A stretch of DNA of 64,000 nt from Streptomyces radiopugnans. GTDB lineage: Bacteria > Actinomycetota > Actinomycetes > Streptomycetales > Streptomycetaceae. Location: positions 155,933-219,932 of the forward strand of contig NZ_FOET01000008.1 of the NCBI RefSeq assembly GCF_900110735.1. Reading direction: 5' to 3'. Both the position numbers and the translations under genes were made by a program. Positions 26,757 to 35,598 of the stretch are shown here, piece by piece. The first letter of the stretch is position 1; each line of letters opens with the position of its first letter. Under the pieces are notes generated by a model. That model saw only the letters and a program-made list of their open reading frames with translations, ran no database searches and was not told the origin of the DNA.

Positions 26757-28361
26757 TCAGCGGCGCTTGCCGAAGTTCTGGACCCACCAGGGGCCCCCGG
26801 CCTTCTCGCTCACCCCGATGCCGATGTCCTGGTAGGCGCAGTTGAGGATGTTCCTGCGGTGGCCGGGGCTGTTCATCCAACCGTTCATCACCTGCTCGGG
26901 GGTCTTCTGCCCCCTGGCGATGTTCTCCGCCAGCGCGGACCAGGAGTATCCGGCGGCCTCGACCCGCGAGGCCATGGTGGAGCCGTCGGGGCCGACGTGG
27001 GAGAGCACGCCGCGCTCGGCCATGGTCCCGGCGTAGGTCTGGGCGGCGCGGGCCAGCCTCTCGTCCGCCGTCAGCGGTCGGCAGCCGGCCTTCGTCCGCT
27101 CGGCGTTGACCAGCCGGAGCACCTGCCGCGCGGCCGCACCGCCCGTCTCCGGCTCCGGCTCGGCGGGCCGGGAGGCGGTCGGCTCGGGCGCGGGGGTCTG
27201 CTCCGGTGCGGTGGGCCGCGGGGTGCCGGCCCCGCCGTCCGCCGGGGGCCGCGAGCCGGGGCCGACGGTCAGGCCGAACTTGTCCAGGACCTCGGTGACG
27301 GGCTGGAAGAAGGTGGTGCCGCCCCTGCTGCAGTCGCCGTTGCCGCCCGAGGTGAGGCCGACGGCGACGCCGCCCGCGAAGAGCGCTCCGCCGCTGTCGC
27401 CGGGCTGGGCGCACACGTTGGTGCGGATGAGGCCGTGGACCCTGCCCTGCGGGTAGTTGACCGTGGCGTTCAGCCCGGTGACGGTGCCGCCGTGCAGGCC
27501 GGTGGTGCTGCCGCTGCGCTGGACGCGCTGGCCGACGAACGCCTCGCCGGCACTGGTGATCTCCTGGGTGCCGCCGTTGTAGAGGTTCACGGCGGCGGGG
27601 CGCGGGACTTCGGGGTTGTCGTAGCGGATCAGCGCGTAGTCGTCGCCGGGGAAGCTGCTCTCCACGGCCTTGCCCACCCGCTGCCGCGAGGAGTCCCCGC
27701 TGCTCCAGGTGGCGCCCTTCTTCGTGCAGTGGCCCGCGGTGACGACGAAGTACTCGTCCCCCTTGCGGGCGTTGAACCCGGCCGAGCAGCGGGACCCGCC
27801 GGAGGTGATGGCGTCCCCGCCCGCGACGAAGGGCTCGAAGACGCCCTCCACCCGCTCCATTCGCGCCTTGCCGCCCAGCTTCGCGACCTTCTCGCGCAGC
27901 TCGCGCCACTCGTCCCCGGTCACGGTCGAGTCCACCGTGACCAGCACCTTGTTGGTGCGGGGGTCCACCGCCCAGGAGGTGCCCGGGGTGCGCGTGCTGC
28001 GGTCCAGCGACGACTTGGCCCTGGTCAGCTCCTCGGTGGTGCTGTCGACCTCCTTCGCGACCGCCCCCGCCCTGCGGACCGCCGTCAGGTCGCCGCCGTC
28101 GACGACGTTGACGACCAGCTTCCTGGTGGCGGGGTCGTAGTAGGACCCGGCCGCCTCCTCGCCCAGCTTCGCCTCCAGCCGGTGGGCCAGGGCGCTCGCC
28201 TGGGCCGCGCTGAGGAGCGAGGGCGCGGGGATGGCGTCCGCCTCGGGCTGCAGCACGACGATCGTGGTGGCCGCCACGGACGCGGCGGCGGCGCCGATGG
28301 CCGCCTTCAGGACCATCGGCCGTCTGCGCGCCCGCCGTCCTCGCTGCTGCTTCACCTTCAC
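26757..28361 (-). CDS. Secreted alpha-lytic-like serine protease fused to a CAP/SCP domain
   Basis: A 534-residue exported protein. Residues 1-43 are a twin-arginine-like/basic signal (GRRARRRPMVLKAAIGAAAA). A pro-domain follows to ~185, then a Streptogrisin/alpha-lytic (S1E) protease with His211 (VVTAGHC), Asp241 (GDDYALIRY) and Ser323 (PGDSGGALF) and the C192-C212 disulfide pair. A Pro/Glu/Thr-rich linker (~368-408) leads to a CAP (SCP/PR-1-like) domain with His455, Glu479 and the HRRNILN motif near 501. Proteases of this family usually end with the catalytic or a chitin-binding domain; a CAP tail is unusual. The GTG start has GGAG 7 bases upstream. Confidence 0.9.
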   Translation of the reverse strand: MKVKQQRGRRARRRPMVLKAAIGAAAASVAATTIVVLQPEADAIPAPSLLSAAQASALAHRLEAKLGEEAAGSYYDPATRKLVVNVVDGGDLTAVRRAGAVAKEVDSTTEELTRAKSSLDRSTRTPGTSWAVDPRTNKVLVTVDSTVTGDEWRELREKVAKLGGKARMERVEGVFEPFVAGGDAITSGGSRCSAGFNARKGDEYFVVTAGHCTKKGATWSSGDSSRQRVGKAVESSFPGDDYALIRYDNPEVPRPAAVNLYNGGTQEITSAGEAFVGQRVQRSGSTTGLHGGTVTGLNATVNYPQGRVHGLIRTNVCAQPGDSGGALFAGGVAVGLTSGGNGDCSRGGTTFFQPVTEVLDKFGLTVGPGSRPPADGGAGTPRPTAPEQTPAPEPTASRPAEPEPETGGAAARQVLRLVNAERTKAGCRPLTADERLARAAQTYAGTMAERGVLSHVGPDGSTMASRVEAAGYSWSALAENIARGQKTPEQVMNGWMNSPGHRRNILNCAYQDIGIGVSEKAGGPWWVQNFGKRR

Positions 28362-28481
28362 AGATCCGCTCCGTTCACTTGTGGGGGGATCGCCCTGCGG
28401 CGACGTCCGGGGGGACGCTATCGCCGCAGATCAGCGAGGTGAGCGGGTTTCAAAGAGCCCTCAGGGGCAGCTAAGGAACAG

Positions 28482-29939
28482 CTAAGGCGGGCCGCCCGCC
28501 CCCGGCTTCCCCGCCTGCGCTCCCCGCGGCCTTCCGGGACGGGGGGAGCGGGTACGGGAGAGCCCGGGAAGGCGGAGCCAGGCACGGCGCCGCCTCCCGT
28601 GGGAGGCGCGCTCGCCGCCGGGGGCGCGTTCGGAGGCCAGTTCCAGCTCCATCAGCACCCGCGCCCCGCCCAGCGGCGCGCGGCCGACCTCCAGTCGGCC
28701 GCGTCCGGTGTCGGCGGCGCGGTGGGCTATGTCCAGGCCCAGGCCGGTGGAACCGCCGACGCTCGCGCCCCGGGCCAGGGCACGCTCGGGGTCGGGGATG
28801 CCGGGGCCTGCGTCGTCCACGGTCACCACCACCGCGTGCGCCGTGCGGTGCACTCCCACCGCCAGTGCCGTGCTCTCCGGGGTGTGCCGGAAGACGTTGC
28901 CGACCAGGGCGTCGACGGCCGCGGCCAGGTCCTCCTCCGGCAGCAGGACGGGGGTGGGCTCGTCCGTCACGGTCACCGCGCACTCCCGGCCCTGCTGCGC
29001 CGCCAGGACCGACCAGAAGTCCATCCGTGCGGACACCACGCGCGCCGCCTCGCACGGTGCCTTCGGCCCCGGTGGGGCCGGGGCGGCCAGGGCGGCCGAC
29101 AGGGGGGTGCGCGCCGCCTTGATGATGGAGTCGAGTTCCTCCTCCAGGTGCGTGACGGCCGCCTCCAGCCGGTCGGCGTCCTCCCGCCGCAGGCCGGAGG
29201 CGATGCGCTCGGACTCCAGGTGCAGCGCCGTCAGCGGCGTTCTGAGGCGGTGCGAGAGGTCGGCCACCAACTCGCGCTCCATCGCCAGCAGTTCGACGAC
29301 GCGGTCGGCCATGGTGTTGAACGCCGCCCCCGCCTCCTGCAGTTCGGGAGGTCCCTTCGGCTCCAGCCGCCTGTCGAGGTCTCCCTCGCCCAGGGCGTTG
29401 GCGGCGCGCGAGAGGTCCCGCGAGGCGCGGACCACCCGTGCGCCCAGCCGGTCGGCGACCAGTACCGATCCCGCCACCAGGGCCAGCGCCAGGGCCGACA
29501 TCACCAGCCAGGAGGTGCCCACCCCGCGCTCGAACTCGGCGCGCGGCACGAAGGACTCCACCACCGCCACCCGGTCCCTGGCCAGCACCACCGGCTGCAG
29601 GTGGACCCAGCCGTCCCCGGTGTCCTGGGCGAAGGTGCGCTGCTGCCGGGCCGCCCGCCGCCACGCGTCGGCGGGCGCGTACGCGGTGCCCACCAGCCGT
29701 CCGCCGGGGAGGTGGACGCCCAGCCGGCCGGTGCCGTCGAGTTCGGCCACGGCCTGCTGGACCTCGTCCGGGCGGGTGGTCAGGGCGAGCACGGGGGCCA
29801 GCGCCGCCGCCCGCTGCTCGGCCACCGTGATCGCCCGGGACCTCACCTCGGACTTGACCAGCAGGGCCAGGGGGATCAGGAAGGACAGCGCGACCATGGA
29901 GGTGACGGCCAGCGCGACGCCGGCAAGCGTCCGTCTCAT
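28482..29939 (-). CDS. Sensor histidine kinase
   Basis: A 485-residue kinase: two membrane helices (~4-28 and ~143-164) bracket a ~115-residue extracytoplasmic sensor region. A HAMP domain follows (~165-215), then HisKA with His230 in LSHRLRTPLTALHLESERI and a HATPase_c domain (LVGNVFRHTPES; DDAGPGIPDPER; STGLGLDIA). The H-box reads HRLRTP instead of the common HELRTP, as in CutS/CseC-like actinobacterial kinases. The ATG overlaps the response-regulator stop by 4 bases (ATGA). The signal sensed is unknown; the downstream S1-CAP protease may be a target. Confidence 0.88.
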   Translation of the reverse strand: MRRTLAGVALAVTSMVALSFLIPLALLVKSEVRSRAITVAEQRAAALAPVLALTTRPDEVQQAVAELDGTGRLGVHLPGGRLVGTAYAPADAWRRAARQQRTFAQDTGDGWVHLQPVVLARDRVAVVESFVPRAEFERGVGTSWLVMSALALALVAGSVLVADRLGARVVRASRDLSRAANALGEGDLDRRLEPKGPPELQEAGAAFNTMADRVVELLAMERELVADLSHRLRTPLTALHLESERIASGLRREDADRLEAAVTHLEEELDSIIKAARTPLSAALAAPAPPGPKAPCEAARVVSARMDFWSVLAAQQGRECAVTVTDEPTPVLLPEEDLAAAVDALVGNVFRHTPESTALAVGVHRTAHAVVVTVDDAGPGIPDPERALARGASVGGSTGLGLDIAHRAADTGRGRLEVGRAPLGGARVLMELELASERAPGGERASHGRRRRAWLRLPGLSRTRSPRPGRPRGAQAGKPGAGGPP

Positions 29940-30643
29940 CGGGGCGTCACCAGCTTGATGCCCACGCCCCGCACGGTGTGCAGATAGCGGGGCCGGCTCG
30001 CCCGCTCGCCCAGCTTGCGGCGCAGGGAGGACACGTGCACGTCCAGGGTCTGCTCCTCGACGTAGGACTGCCGCCACACGTCGGCCAGGACGCGGCGGCG
30101 CGGCACCACCCGGTCCGCGCGCTCGGCGAGATAGGCCAGCAGGTCGAACTCGCGCCGGGTCAGGCGCAGTTCGTGACCGTCCAGGGAGACCGACCGCGCC
30201 TGCCGGTCGATGGCGAGGCCGCCCACGCGTATCGCGCCGTCCCGGGGCCCCGCCTCAGGGGCGGCGGAGCGTTCGGCCGCGGCGGCGGAGCGGCGCAGCA
30301 CCGCCCCGAGCCGGGCCGCCAACTGGCCGCCGGAGAAGGGCTTGACCAGGTAGTCGTCGGCACCGGCGTTGAGCAGCCGGATGATCTCGGCCTCGTCGTC
30401 GCGCGCGGTGGCGACCAGCACCGGCACCTGCGAGATGCTGCGCAGCATGCGCAGGACGTCGACGCCGTCGAGGTCGGGCAGCCCCAGGTCGAGCACCACC
30501 GCGTCCGGCGGCTGCCGCGTCACCTCCCGCAGGGCCTCGAATCCGTAGGGGGAGCTGCGCACCACGTGGTCGTGCCGGGACAGGACGTCGATGAGCCTGG
30601 CCCGTATCACGGGGTCGTCCTCGACCAGAAGTACCGATGCCAT
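29936..30643 (-). CDS. OmpR/PhoB-family response regulator
   Basis: A 235-residue regulator with a receiver domain (VLLVEDDPVIRARL; phospho-acceptor Asp52 in VVLDLGLPDLDG; conserved Lys in DDYLVKPFSGGQ) and a C-terminal winged helix (LTRREFDLLAYLAERAD...LDVHVSSLRRKLG...IHTVRGVG-like YLHTVRGVGIKL). It is the cognate partner of the overlapping histidine kinase. The ATG at 30643 is chosen because the receiver begins there; the 11 codons upstream are not conserved-looking. Confidence 0.9.
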   Translation of the reverse strand: MASVLLVEDDPVIRARLIDVLSRHDHVVRSSPYGFEALREVTRQPPDAVVLDLGLPDLDGVDVLRMLRSISQVPVLVATARDDEAEIIRLLNAGADDYLVKPFSGGQLAARLGAVLRRSAAAAERSAAPEAGPRDGAIRVGGLAIDRQARSVSLDGHELRLTRREFDLLAYLAERADRVVPRRRVLADVWRQSYVEEQTLDVHVSSLRRKLGERASRPRYLHTVRGVGIKLVTPR

Positions 30644-30753
30644 GGCCAGGGACGGTAACGGGTGCCGCCGGCGCACCGGCGACCGCCGTCCCGCCCGGGG
30701 GTCTTCACCGGCCCTCGCACGGGCCGCCGCGGACGGTCGGGCAGTATGGGGCG

Positions 30754-31323
30754 GTGCCCCGCTACCTGCGTTACGTACTGCTGTGGCTGTCGTGCACGTC
30801 CCTCAGCGTGACGACGGTGAGCCTCACCGTCCAGTTCGTGGTCGGGACGACCCGGCCCACCCCGCCCGTCGCCCGCGACACCCCGGGGACGGTCGTCTCC
30901 TCGCCGACGGCGAGCGCCGAACCGAGCAGGTCCCCCACCCCCTCGCCCACTCCCTCGCCCACCCGGCGCGCCTCCTCCCCCGCTCCCCCGCCGAAGCCGG
31001 CGGCCTCCCCCACCGCCCGTCCCGCCGCCCGCCCCACCCCGTCCCCCTCCGCGAACACCGGCGGCGAGGAGGGCTGCCACACCGCCGGTGCCGAGGTGCG
31101 CACCTTCCAGACCACGGGGGGACGGGCGTCCATACGGTTCGGAGGCAGCGGCGCCTGCCTGGTCTCGGCGCTGCCGGCCGGCGGCTTCACCGCGGCGACG
31201 CAGCGCGGTGGGCCGCGGGAGCTGACCGTGGTCTTCACCGGCGAGTCCTTCCGCTCGCAGATCGAGGTCACCTCGCCCACGCCCTCCAGTTACAGCGTGG
31301 CGATCAGGGAGTCGACCGTCTGA
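30754..31323 (+). CDS. Membrane-anchored secreted protein with Pro/Ser/Thr-rich stalk
   Basis: A 189-residue protein with one N-terminal membrane segment or uncleaved signal (YVLLWLSCTSLSVTTVSLTVQFVV), a long Pro/Ser/Thr/Ala stalk (~35-105; SPTPSPTPSPT repeats) and a small C-terminal domain (~110-189) with two cysteines (EGCHT, GACLV) likely disulfide-linked. Function unknown; the stalk suggests cell-wall spanning exposure. The GTG start is uncertain because no good ribosome-binding site precedes it. It is divergent from the two-component system. Confidence 0.6.
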   Translation: MPRYLRYVLLWLSCTSLSVTTVSLTVQFVVGTTRPTPPVARDTPGTVVSSPTASAEPSRSPTPSPTPSPTRRASSPAPPPKPAASPTARPAARPTPSPSANTGGEEGCHTAGAEVRTFQTTGGRASIRFGGSGACLVSALPAGGFTAATQRGGPRELTVVFTGESFRSQIEVTSPTPSSYSVAIRESTV

Positions 31324-31326
31324 GGA

Positions 31327-31348
31327 CGGCCGGAGCCTTCTCCGGCCG
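31327..31348 (+). terminator. Terminator after the stalked membrane protein
   Basis: A 9-bp perfect stem (31327-31335 with 31340-31348) directly after the stop codon. Confidence 0.65.
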
Positions 31349-31415
31349 GAGCGTTTCGGTGCCCGCCGACGACGGCACCAGAGCCCTGTTCCGTCCGGCG
31401 CCGCTGCCCTTCCGC

Positions 31416-31439
31416 GGCCGGGGCGCGCGCCCCGGCCGT
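31416..31439 (-). terminator. Perfect 24-bp palindrome after the ABC permease gene
   Basis: CGGCCGGGGCGC followed by its exact complement, with no loop. It lies between the convergent stalk-protein and ABC permease genes and probably terminates the ABC operon. Confidence 0.6.
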
Positions 31440-31495
31440 CCCCGGGACGGACGGGGACTGGCGGCACGCCCCCCGCCCGGGGATGGCAGGAGGGC

Positions 31496-32368
31496 CTACT
31501 TGCGGTTGTACAGGCGCATGGTGGCCGTTCCGAAGACGGCCACCAGCGCCGCGCCCCACCCCAGCGACCAGGCGATCTCGGTGGCGGGCCAGTCGCCGGC
31601 CATCAGGCCGCGCACCGCCGAGGCCAGATGGGTCACGGGGCTGTTGTTGACGAAGGCCTGGAGCCAGCCGGGCATGGTGGCCGGGTCGACGAAGACGTTG
31701 CTGAGGAACGTCAGCGGGAAGATCACCATCATGCTGACGCCCATCACCGACTTCTCGGTGCGCAGCATCAGGCCGAACATCGTCCAGATCCACGAGAAGG
31801 CGAACGCGAAGACGATCAGCAGCGCCACCCCGGCCACCACCCCGGTGACGCCGCCGGCCGGGCGGAAGCCCAGCACCAGGCCCAGGGCCAGCATCACCGC
31901 GCAGGCGATCGTGTAGCGCAGCATGTCGCCGAGCAGGTAGCCGACCATCGCCGAGGGGCGCCAGATCGGCAGGGTGCGGAACCGGTCGAAGACGCCCTTG
32001 GCGATGTCGATGTTGACCGCCACCCCGGTGTACATCGTGATCATCACGATGTTCATCACCAGGATGCCCGGCAGCAGGAACTGCACGTACTGGTCGGTCG
32101 ATCCGGCCAGCGCGCCCCCGAAGAGGTAGGTGAACATCAGCACCATCATGATCGGGAAGACGGTGACGTCGAAGAGCTGCTCGGGCACGTGCTTGATCTT
32201 CAGCACCGCTCGCCAGCCGAAGGCGGCGGAGGCGGCCCAGGCGCTGGGGCGGGGCGGGCGCTCCCCGGACACCAGCAGGCCGGCCAGGGCGTCGGCCGCC
32301 GCGGGAGCCTGCTCACCGGTCTCGCCGGTCTCGCCGGTGCGTTGTCCACGGGTCGTGGCGGTGCTCAT
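31496..32368 (-). CDS. ABC-2 type exporter permease (DrrB-like)
   Basis: A 290-residue ABC-2 membrane protein with six hydrophobic segments and the characteristic central block VNIDIAKGVFDRFRTLPIWRPSAMVG, typical of DrrB/NodJ-type exporters. A Thr/Gly/Glu-rich cytoplasmic N-terminus precedes the first helix. It forms the channel for the drug/lipid exporter energised by the adjacent ATPase; the ATG overlaps the ATPase stop by 4 bases. Substrate unknown. Confidence 0.88.
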   Translation of the reverse strand: MSTATTRGQRTGETGETGEQAPAAADALAGLLVSGERPPRPSAWAASAAFGWRAVLKIKHVPEQLFDVTVFPIMMVLMFTYLFGGALAGSTDQYVQFLLPGILVMNIVMITMYTGVAVNIDIAKGVFDRFRTLPIWRPSAMVGYLLGDMLRYTIACAVMLALGLVLGFRPAGGVTGVVAGVALLIVFAFAFSWIWTMFGLMLRTEKSVMGVSMMVIFPLTFLSNVFVDPATMPGWLQAFVNNSPVTHLASAVRGLMAGDWPATEIAWSLGWGAALVAVFGTATMRLYNRK

Positions 32369-33381
32369 GCCGGGATCTCCTCTTCCTCGTTCGCGGGGGC
32401 GCCGGTGCGGTCGGCGGGGCGGTCGGTGAGGGCGAGGAAGACCTCGTCCAGGCTGGGCTGGCCCAGCGAGAAGGTGTCGACGGTGATGCCGGACCGGGCC
32501 AGCTCCGCCAGCGCCCGGGAGGCCTGTTCGGCCGCGCCCGCACCGTCGCCGTGCAGGCCGACGCGGGCGGTCAGGGCCACCGGGTCGGGGTCGAGCTGGA
32601 CCCGCGCCCCCAGGACGCGGGCGAGCAGCCGCTCGGCCTCGGGCCGCCGGTCGGCGTCCCGCAGCCGCAGGTGCACCGCGCCGGCGCCCACCGAGGCCTT
32701 CAGCTCGCCCTTGGTGCCCTCGGCGATGACCTTCCCGTGGTCGATGACGGCGATGCGGGAGGCGAGCTGGTCGGCCTCGTCGAGGTACTGGGTGGTCAGC
32801 AGCACCGTGGTGCCCCGGGCGACCACCGCCCGCACGATGTCCCACACCTGGTTGCGGCTGCGCGGGTCCAGGCCGGTGGTCGGCTCGTCCAGGAAGAGCA
32901 GGTCGGGGGTGTTGAGGATGGAGGCGGCGATGTCGATGCGGCGCCGCATGCCGCCCGAGTAGTTCTTGACCTGCTTCCCCGCCGCCTCGGCGAGCCCGAA
33001 CGCCTCCAGCAGCTGCTCGGCCCGACGCCGGGCCGCGGGCTTGCGGTGGCCCAGCAGCCTGCCCAGCAGGACCAGGTTCTCCGCCCCGGTCAGGTCCTCG
33101 TCCACCGACGCGTACTGCCCGGTCAGGCTCACCCGGGCGCGTACGGCGTCGGCCTCGTGCAGCACGTCGTGCCCGAAGACCCGGGCCCGGCCGCCGTCGG
33201 GGCGCAGCAGGGTGGCGAGCATTTTGACCGTGGTGGTCTTGCCCGCCCCGTTGGGGCCGAGGACCCCGTAGACCGTGCCCGCCGGCACGGCGAGGTCCAC
33301 GCCGTCCACCGCGCGGGTCTCCCCGAACACCTTGACCAGCCCCGATGTCTCGATCGCCAGGCCGGATGCGTTCTCGCCCAT
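32365..33381 (-). CDS. ABC exporter ATP-binding protein (DrrA-like)
   Basis: A 338-residue ATPase of the daunorubicin-resistance (DrrA) family. Walker A GPNGAGKTTT, signature NYSGGMRRRIDIA, Walker B LLFLDEPTTGLDPRS and the family's C-terminal extension (~230-330, ending in FSLGQPSLDEVFLALT) are present. It powers the DrrB-like permease with which it overlaps. No regulator or resistance gene sits beside it, so the substrate cannot be assigned. The ATG at 33381 starts just before the conserved first strand; the frame extends further upstream but is not conserved-looking. Confidence 0.9.
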   Translation of the reverse strand: MGENASGLAIETSGLVKVFGETRAVDGVDLAVPAGTVYGVLGPNGAGKTTTVKMLATLLRPDGGRARVFGHDVLHEADAVRARVSLTGQYASVDEDLTGAENLVLLGRLLGHRKPAARRRAEQLLEAFGLAEAAGKQVKNYSGGMRRRIDIAASILNTPDLLFLDEPTTGLDPRSRNQVWDIVRAVVARGTTVLLTTQYLDEADQLASRIAVIDHGKVIAEGTKGELKASVGAGAVHLRLRDADRRPEAERLLARVLGARVQLDPDPVALTARVGLHGDGAGAAEQASRALAELARSGITVDTFSLGQPSLDEVFLALTDRPADRTGAPANEEEEIPA

Positions 33382-33478
33382 GTTCCGTCGTCCTCGTCGC
33401 TCGGCAGTTCTGCGGTTTCCCTCGACCATCGGACCGTCCGGGGGCTCCGGACTCATCGCTTCCCGGGGATTTCTCCCG

Positions 33479-33509
33479 CCGGGTCTCCCGGATCTCCCGG
33501 GAGACCCGG
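33479..33509 (-). terminator. Terminator of the pentapeptide-like gene
   Basis: A perfect 13-bp stem (33479-33491 with 33497-33509) in the gap before the ABC operon. Confidence 0.75.
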
Positions 33510-33560
33510 GTCTGCCCGGTCTCCGGGCTCGTAACGGATGTGCCGGCACAGTGCGCCTCC

Positions 33561-34265
33561 TCAGTCGTCGCGGACCTCGATGCCGAGCGCCCGGGCGAGC
33601 GCGGGGGCGAGGTCCAGTAGCTGCGCCGCGCCGACGATCGCGCCCCTGAGCGAGTCGTGGCCCGCCGTGATCCCCAGCCCGGCCGCGCCGCGCAGATCGA
33701 CCCGCGCGAGCCTCGCCTTCTCCAGCCGCACCCCGTCCAGGACCGAGCCGGGGAAGGCGACACCCTCCAGGGCCGCCTCCCCGAAGTCCACGTCGCGCAG
33801 CAGGCAGTCCACGAAGCACACGTCGCGCAGGCGCGCGGCACGGAGGTTGACCGAGTCGAACTTGCAGTTGAAGAACGTCACGCGGCGCATCCGCGCCTCG
33901 AACGCCTCCACCCCGGCCAGCGCGCCGGAGACGGCCTCGGCGTCCGTCCAGTCGGTCTCGGCCAGGTCCGCGCCCACCCAGCGCACGGTGTGCAGCCACA
34001 CGTCGTTGAAGCGCGCCCGCCGGTAGCGGCCGCCGTCGAACTCCACCGAGGTGAGGGCGGATTCGACGAAGCCTGCGCCGCCGGCGTCCGCGTCCTGGAA
34101 GGTCTCCCCGTCGAAGTGGACGGTGTCGTAGGTGCGCTCCCGCTCCAGCCGCCCGCCGCCGCCGAAGGGCTGGAGGTACTCCGCGTAGGGCAGGTCGGCC
34201 AGTTCGCGCGGGGCGGGCGGGGGCGGCGGGGTCCGTGAGGTCCGCGGGCTTCGCTGGGCGGGCAT
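33561..34265 (-). CDS. Pentapeptide-repeat-like protein
   Basis: A 234-residue protein. After a Pro-rich start, residues ~60-200 show the A(D/N)LXX-type five-residue periodicity of a pentapeptide right-handed beta-helix (VWLHTVRWVGADLAETDW, CKFDSVNLRAARLRDVCF, CLLRDVDFGEAALEGVAF). Such proteins can act as DNA mimics protecting gyrase, but most are of unknown function. The ATG at 34265 has GGAAAGG upstream; the TTG 20 codons earlier lacks a ribosome-binding site. Confidence 0.8.
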   Translation of the reverse strand: MPAQRSPRTSRTPPPPPAPRELADLPYAEYLQPFGGGGRLERERTYDTVHFDGETFQDADAGGAGFVESALTSVEFDGGRYRRARFNDVWLHTVRWVGADLAETDWTDAEAVSGALAGVEAFEARMRRVTFFNCKFDSVNLRAARLRDVCFVDCLLRDVDFGEAALEGVAFPGSVLDGVRLEKARLARVDLRGAAGLGITAGHDSLRGAIVGAAQLLDLAPALARALGIEVRDD

Positions 34266-34343
34266 GGGGGCCTTTCCGGTCCGGACGGAAGGTGTCGTCC
34301 GCAGCCTAGGCGCACCCTCTGACAACGCCCGCCGACAAGGCCC

Positions 34344-34416
34344 GTGCCCCCGCGAGAGTGGCAGCGCCTGTGTCCCCGAGAGTGGAAGCGCCTACGCCCC
34401 CGCGAGGGTGGCGACC
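34344..34416. repeat. Three-copy imperfect tandem repeat at the argF 3' end
   Basis: Units of ~24-25 bases (34344-34368, ~34369-34391 and ~34392-34416) share CCC(CG)CGAGAGTGGCAGCGCC-like sequence. The innermost unit is the last codons of argF; the other two lie downstream of its stop. Confidence 0.7.
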
Positions 34417-35396
34417 ATGACGGCCTTGATGGTGTGCATGCGGTTCTCCGCCTCGTCGAAGACGACCGAGTGCTCCGACTCGAACACCTCGTCCGTCACC
34501 TCCAGCGACTCCAGGCCGTACCGCTGGTGGATCTCCCGGCCCACGGCCGTGCCCAGGTCGTGGAACGCGGGCAGGCAGTGCAGGAAGCGGACGTGCGGGT
34601 TGCCGGTGGCGCGCAGGACGTCCATGGTCACGGCGTACGGCCGCAGCAGTTCGATGCGCTCCTCCCAGACCTCCTTGGGCTCGCCCATCGACACCCACAC
34701 GTCGGTGGCGACGAAGTCGGCCCCCAGCACGCCCTCCTCCACCTTCTCGGTGAGGGTGAGGCGGGCGCCGGTGCGCTCGGCCAGGGAGCGGGCCGCGGCC
34801 ACCACGGACTCCTCCGGCCACAGGCTCCGCGGCGCGGCGATGCGGACGTCCATGCCGAGCAGGGCGCCGGTGACCAGGTAGGAGTTGCCCATGTTGTTGC
34901 GGGCGTCGCCGAGGTAGGCGTAGGCGGTCCCGTTCAGCGGCTTGTCGCAGTGCTCGGTCATGGTGAGCACGTCGGCGAGCATCTGGGTGGGGTGCCACTC
35001 GTCGGTGAGCCCGTTGTAGACGGGGACGCCGGCGTGGGCGGCCAGTTCCTCCACCGCCTCCTGGCCGCTGCCGCGGTACTCGATGGCGTCGTACATCCGC
35101 CCCAGCACCCGGGCGGTGTCCCGCACCGACTCCTTGTGGCCGATCTGGGAGCCGGACGGGTCGAGGTAGGTGGTGTGGGCGCCCTGCTGGGCGGCGGCGA
35201 CCTCGAAGGCGCAGCGGGTGCGGGTGGAGGTCTTCTCGAAGATCAGCACGATGTTGCGGCCGCGCAGCCGCTGCTCCTCGGTGCCCGCCCGCCGGGCCGC
35301 CTTCAGCTCGGCGGCCAGCTCGACCAGGTGGCGGAACTCCTCGGGAGTGAAGTCCAGCTCCTTGAGGAAGTGGCGGCCCGTGAGATCGATCGCCAT
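34392..35396 (-). CDS. argF: Ornithine carbamoyltransferase
   Basis: A 334-residue enzyme transferring carbamoyl phosphate to ornithine to make citrulline, or running in reverse in the arginine deiminase pathway. Carbamoyl-phosphate motif STRTRCAFEVA and ornithine motif HCLPAFHDLG are intact. The ATG at 35396 gives the usual MAIDLTGRHFLKE start with GGAGC upstream; the longer frame adds a non-homologous leader. It lies 202 bases downstream of arcA on the same strand, consistent with a catabolic role, although biosynthetic function is equally possible. Confidence 0.95.
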   Translation of the reverse strand: MAIDLTGRHFLKELDFTPEEFRHLVELAAELKAARRAGTEEQRLRGRNIVLIFEKTSTRTRCAFEVAAAQQGAHTTYLDPSGSQIGHKESVRDTARVLGRMYDAIEYRGSGQEAVEELAAHAGVPVYNGLTDEWHPTQMLADVLTMTEHCDKPLNGTAYAYLGDARNNMGNSYLVTGALLGMDVRIAAPRSLWPEESVVAAARSLAERTGARLTLTEKVEEGVLGADFVATDVWVSMGEPKEVWEERIELLRPYAVTMDVLRATGNPHVRFLHCLPAFHDLGTAVGREIHQRYGLESLEVTDEVFESEHSVVFDEAENRMHTIKAVMVATLAGA

Positions 35397-35598
35397 GGGG
35401 GCTCCTAGGGACTGTCGCGTCGGATACGGCGGGAAAGACGGAAGTATATACACACTCTCGCATCACTATGCAGACAGGGTGCCCCCCGGCCGCACCATAC
35501 GCCGCCAGGCGCCCCCGTACGCCTCAAGGCCCTCCGGACCCTCCGCGGGCCGCGGGCCGCGGCCTGCGGTCGCGTCCGTGCCCGCACCCGTGCCGCGC
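35397..35598 (-). promoter_or_regulatory. argF upstream region
   Basis: A 202-base gap between arcA and argF. Its minus strand contains an AT-rich stretch ending in TATATACT (35444-35451) that could be a -10 region, preceded by GCATAGTGATGC (35461-35472 region), a weak ARG-box-like arrangement. argF may therefore have its own promoter. Confidence 0.4.

Noticed and set aside
35397..35598. ARG box (ArgR operator) upstream of argF
   Set aside because: Only a weak, imperfect GCATAGTGATGC-like element; not enough to assign.
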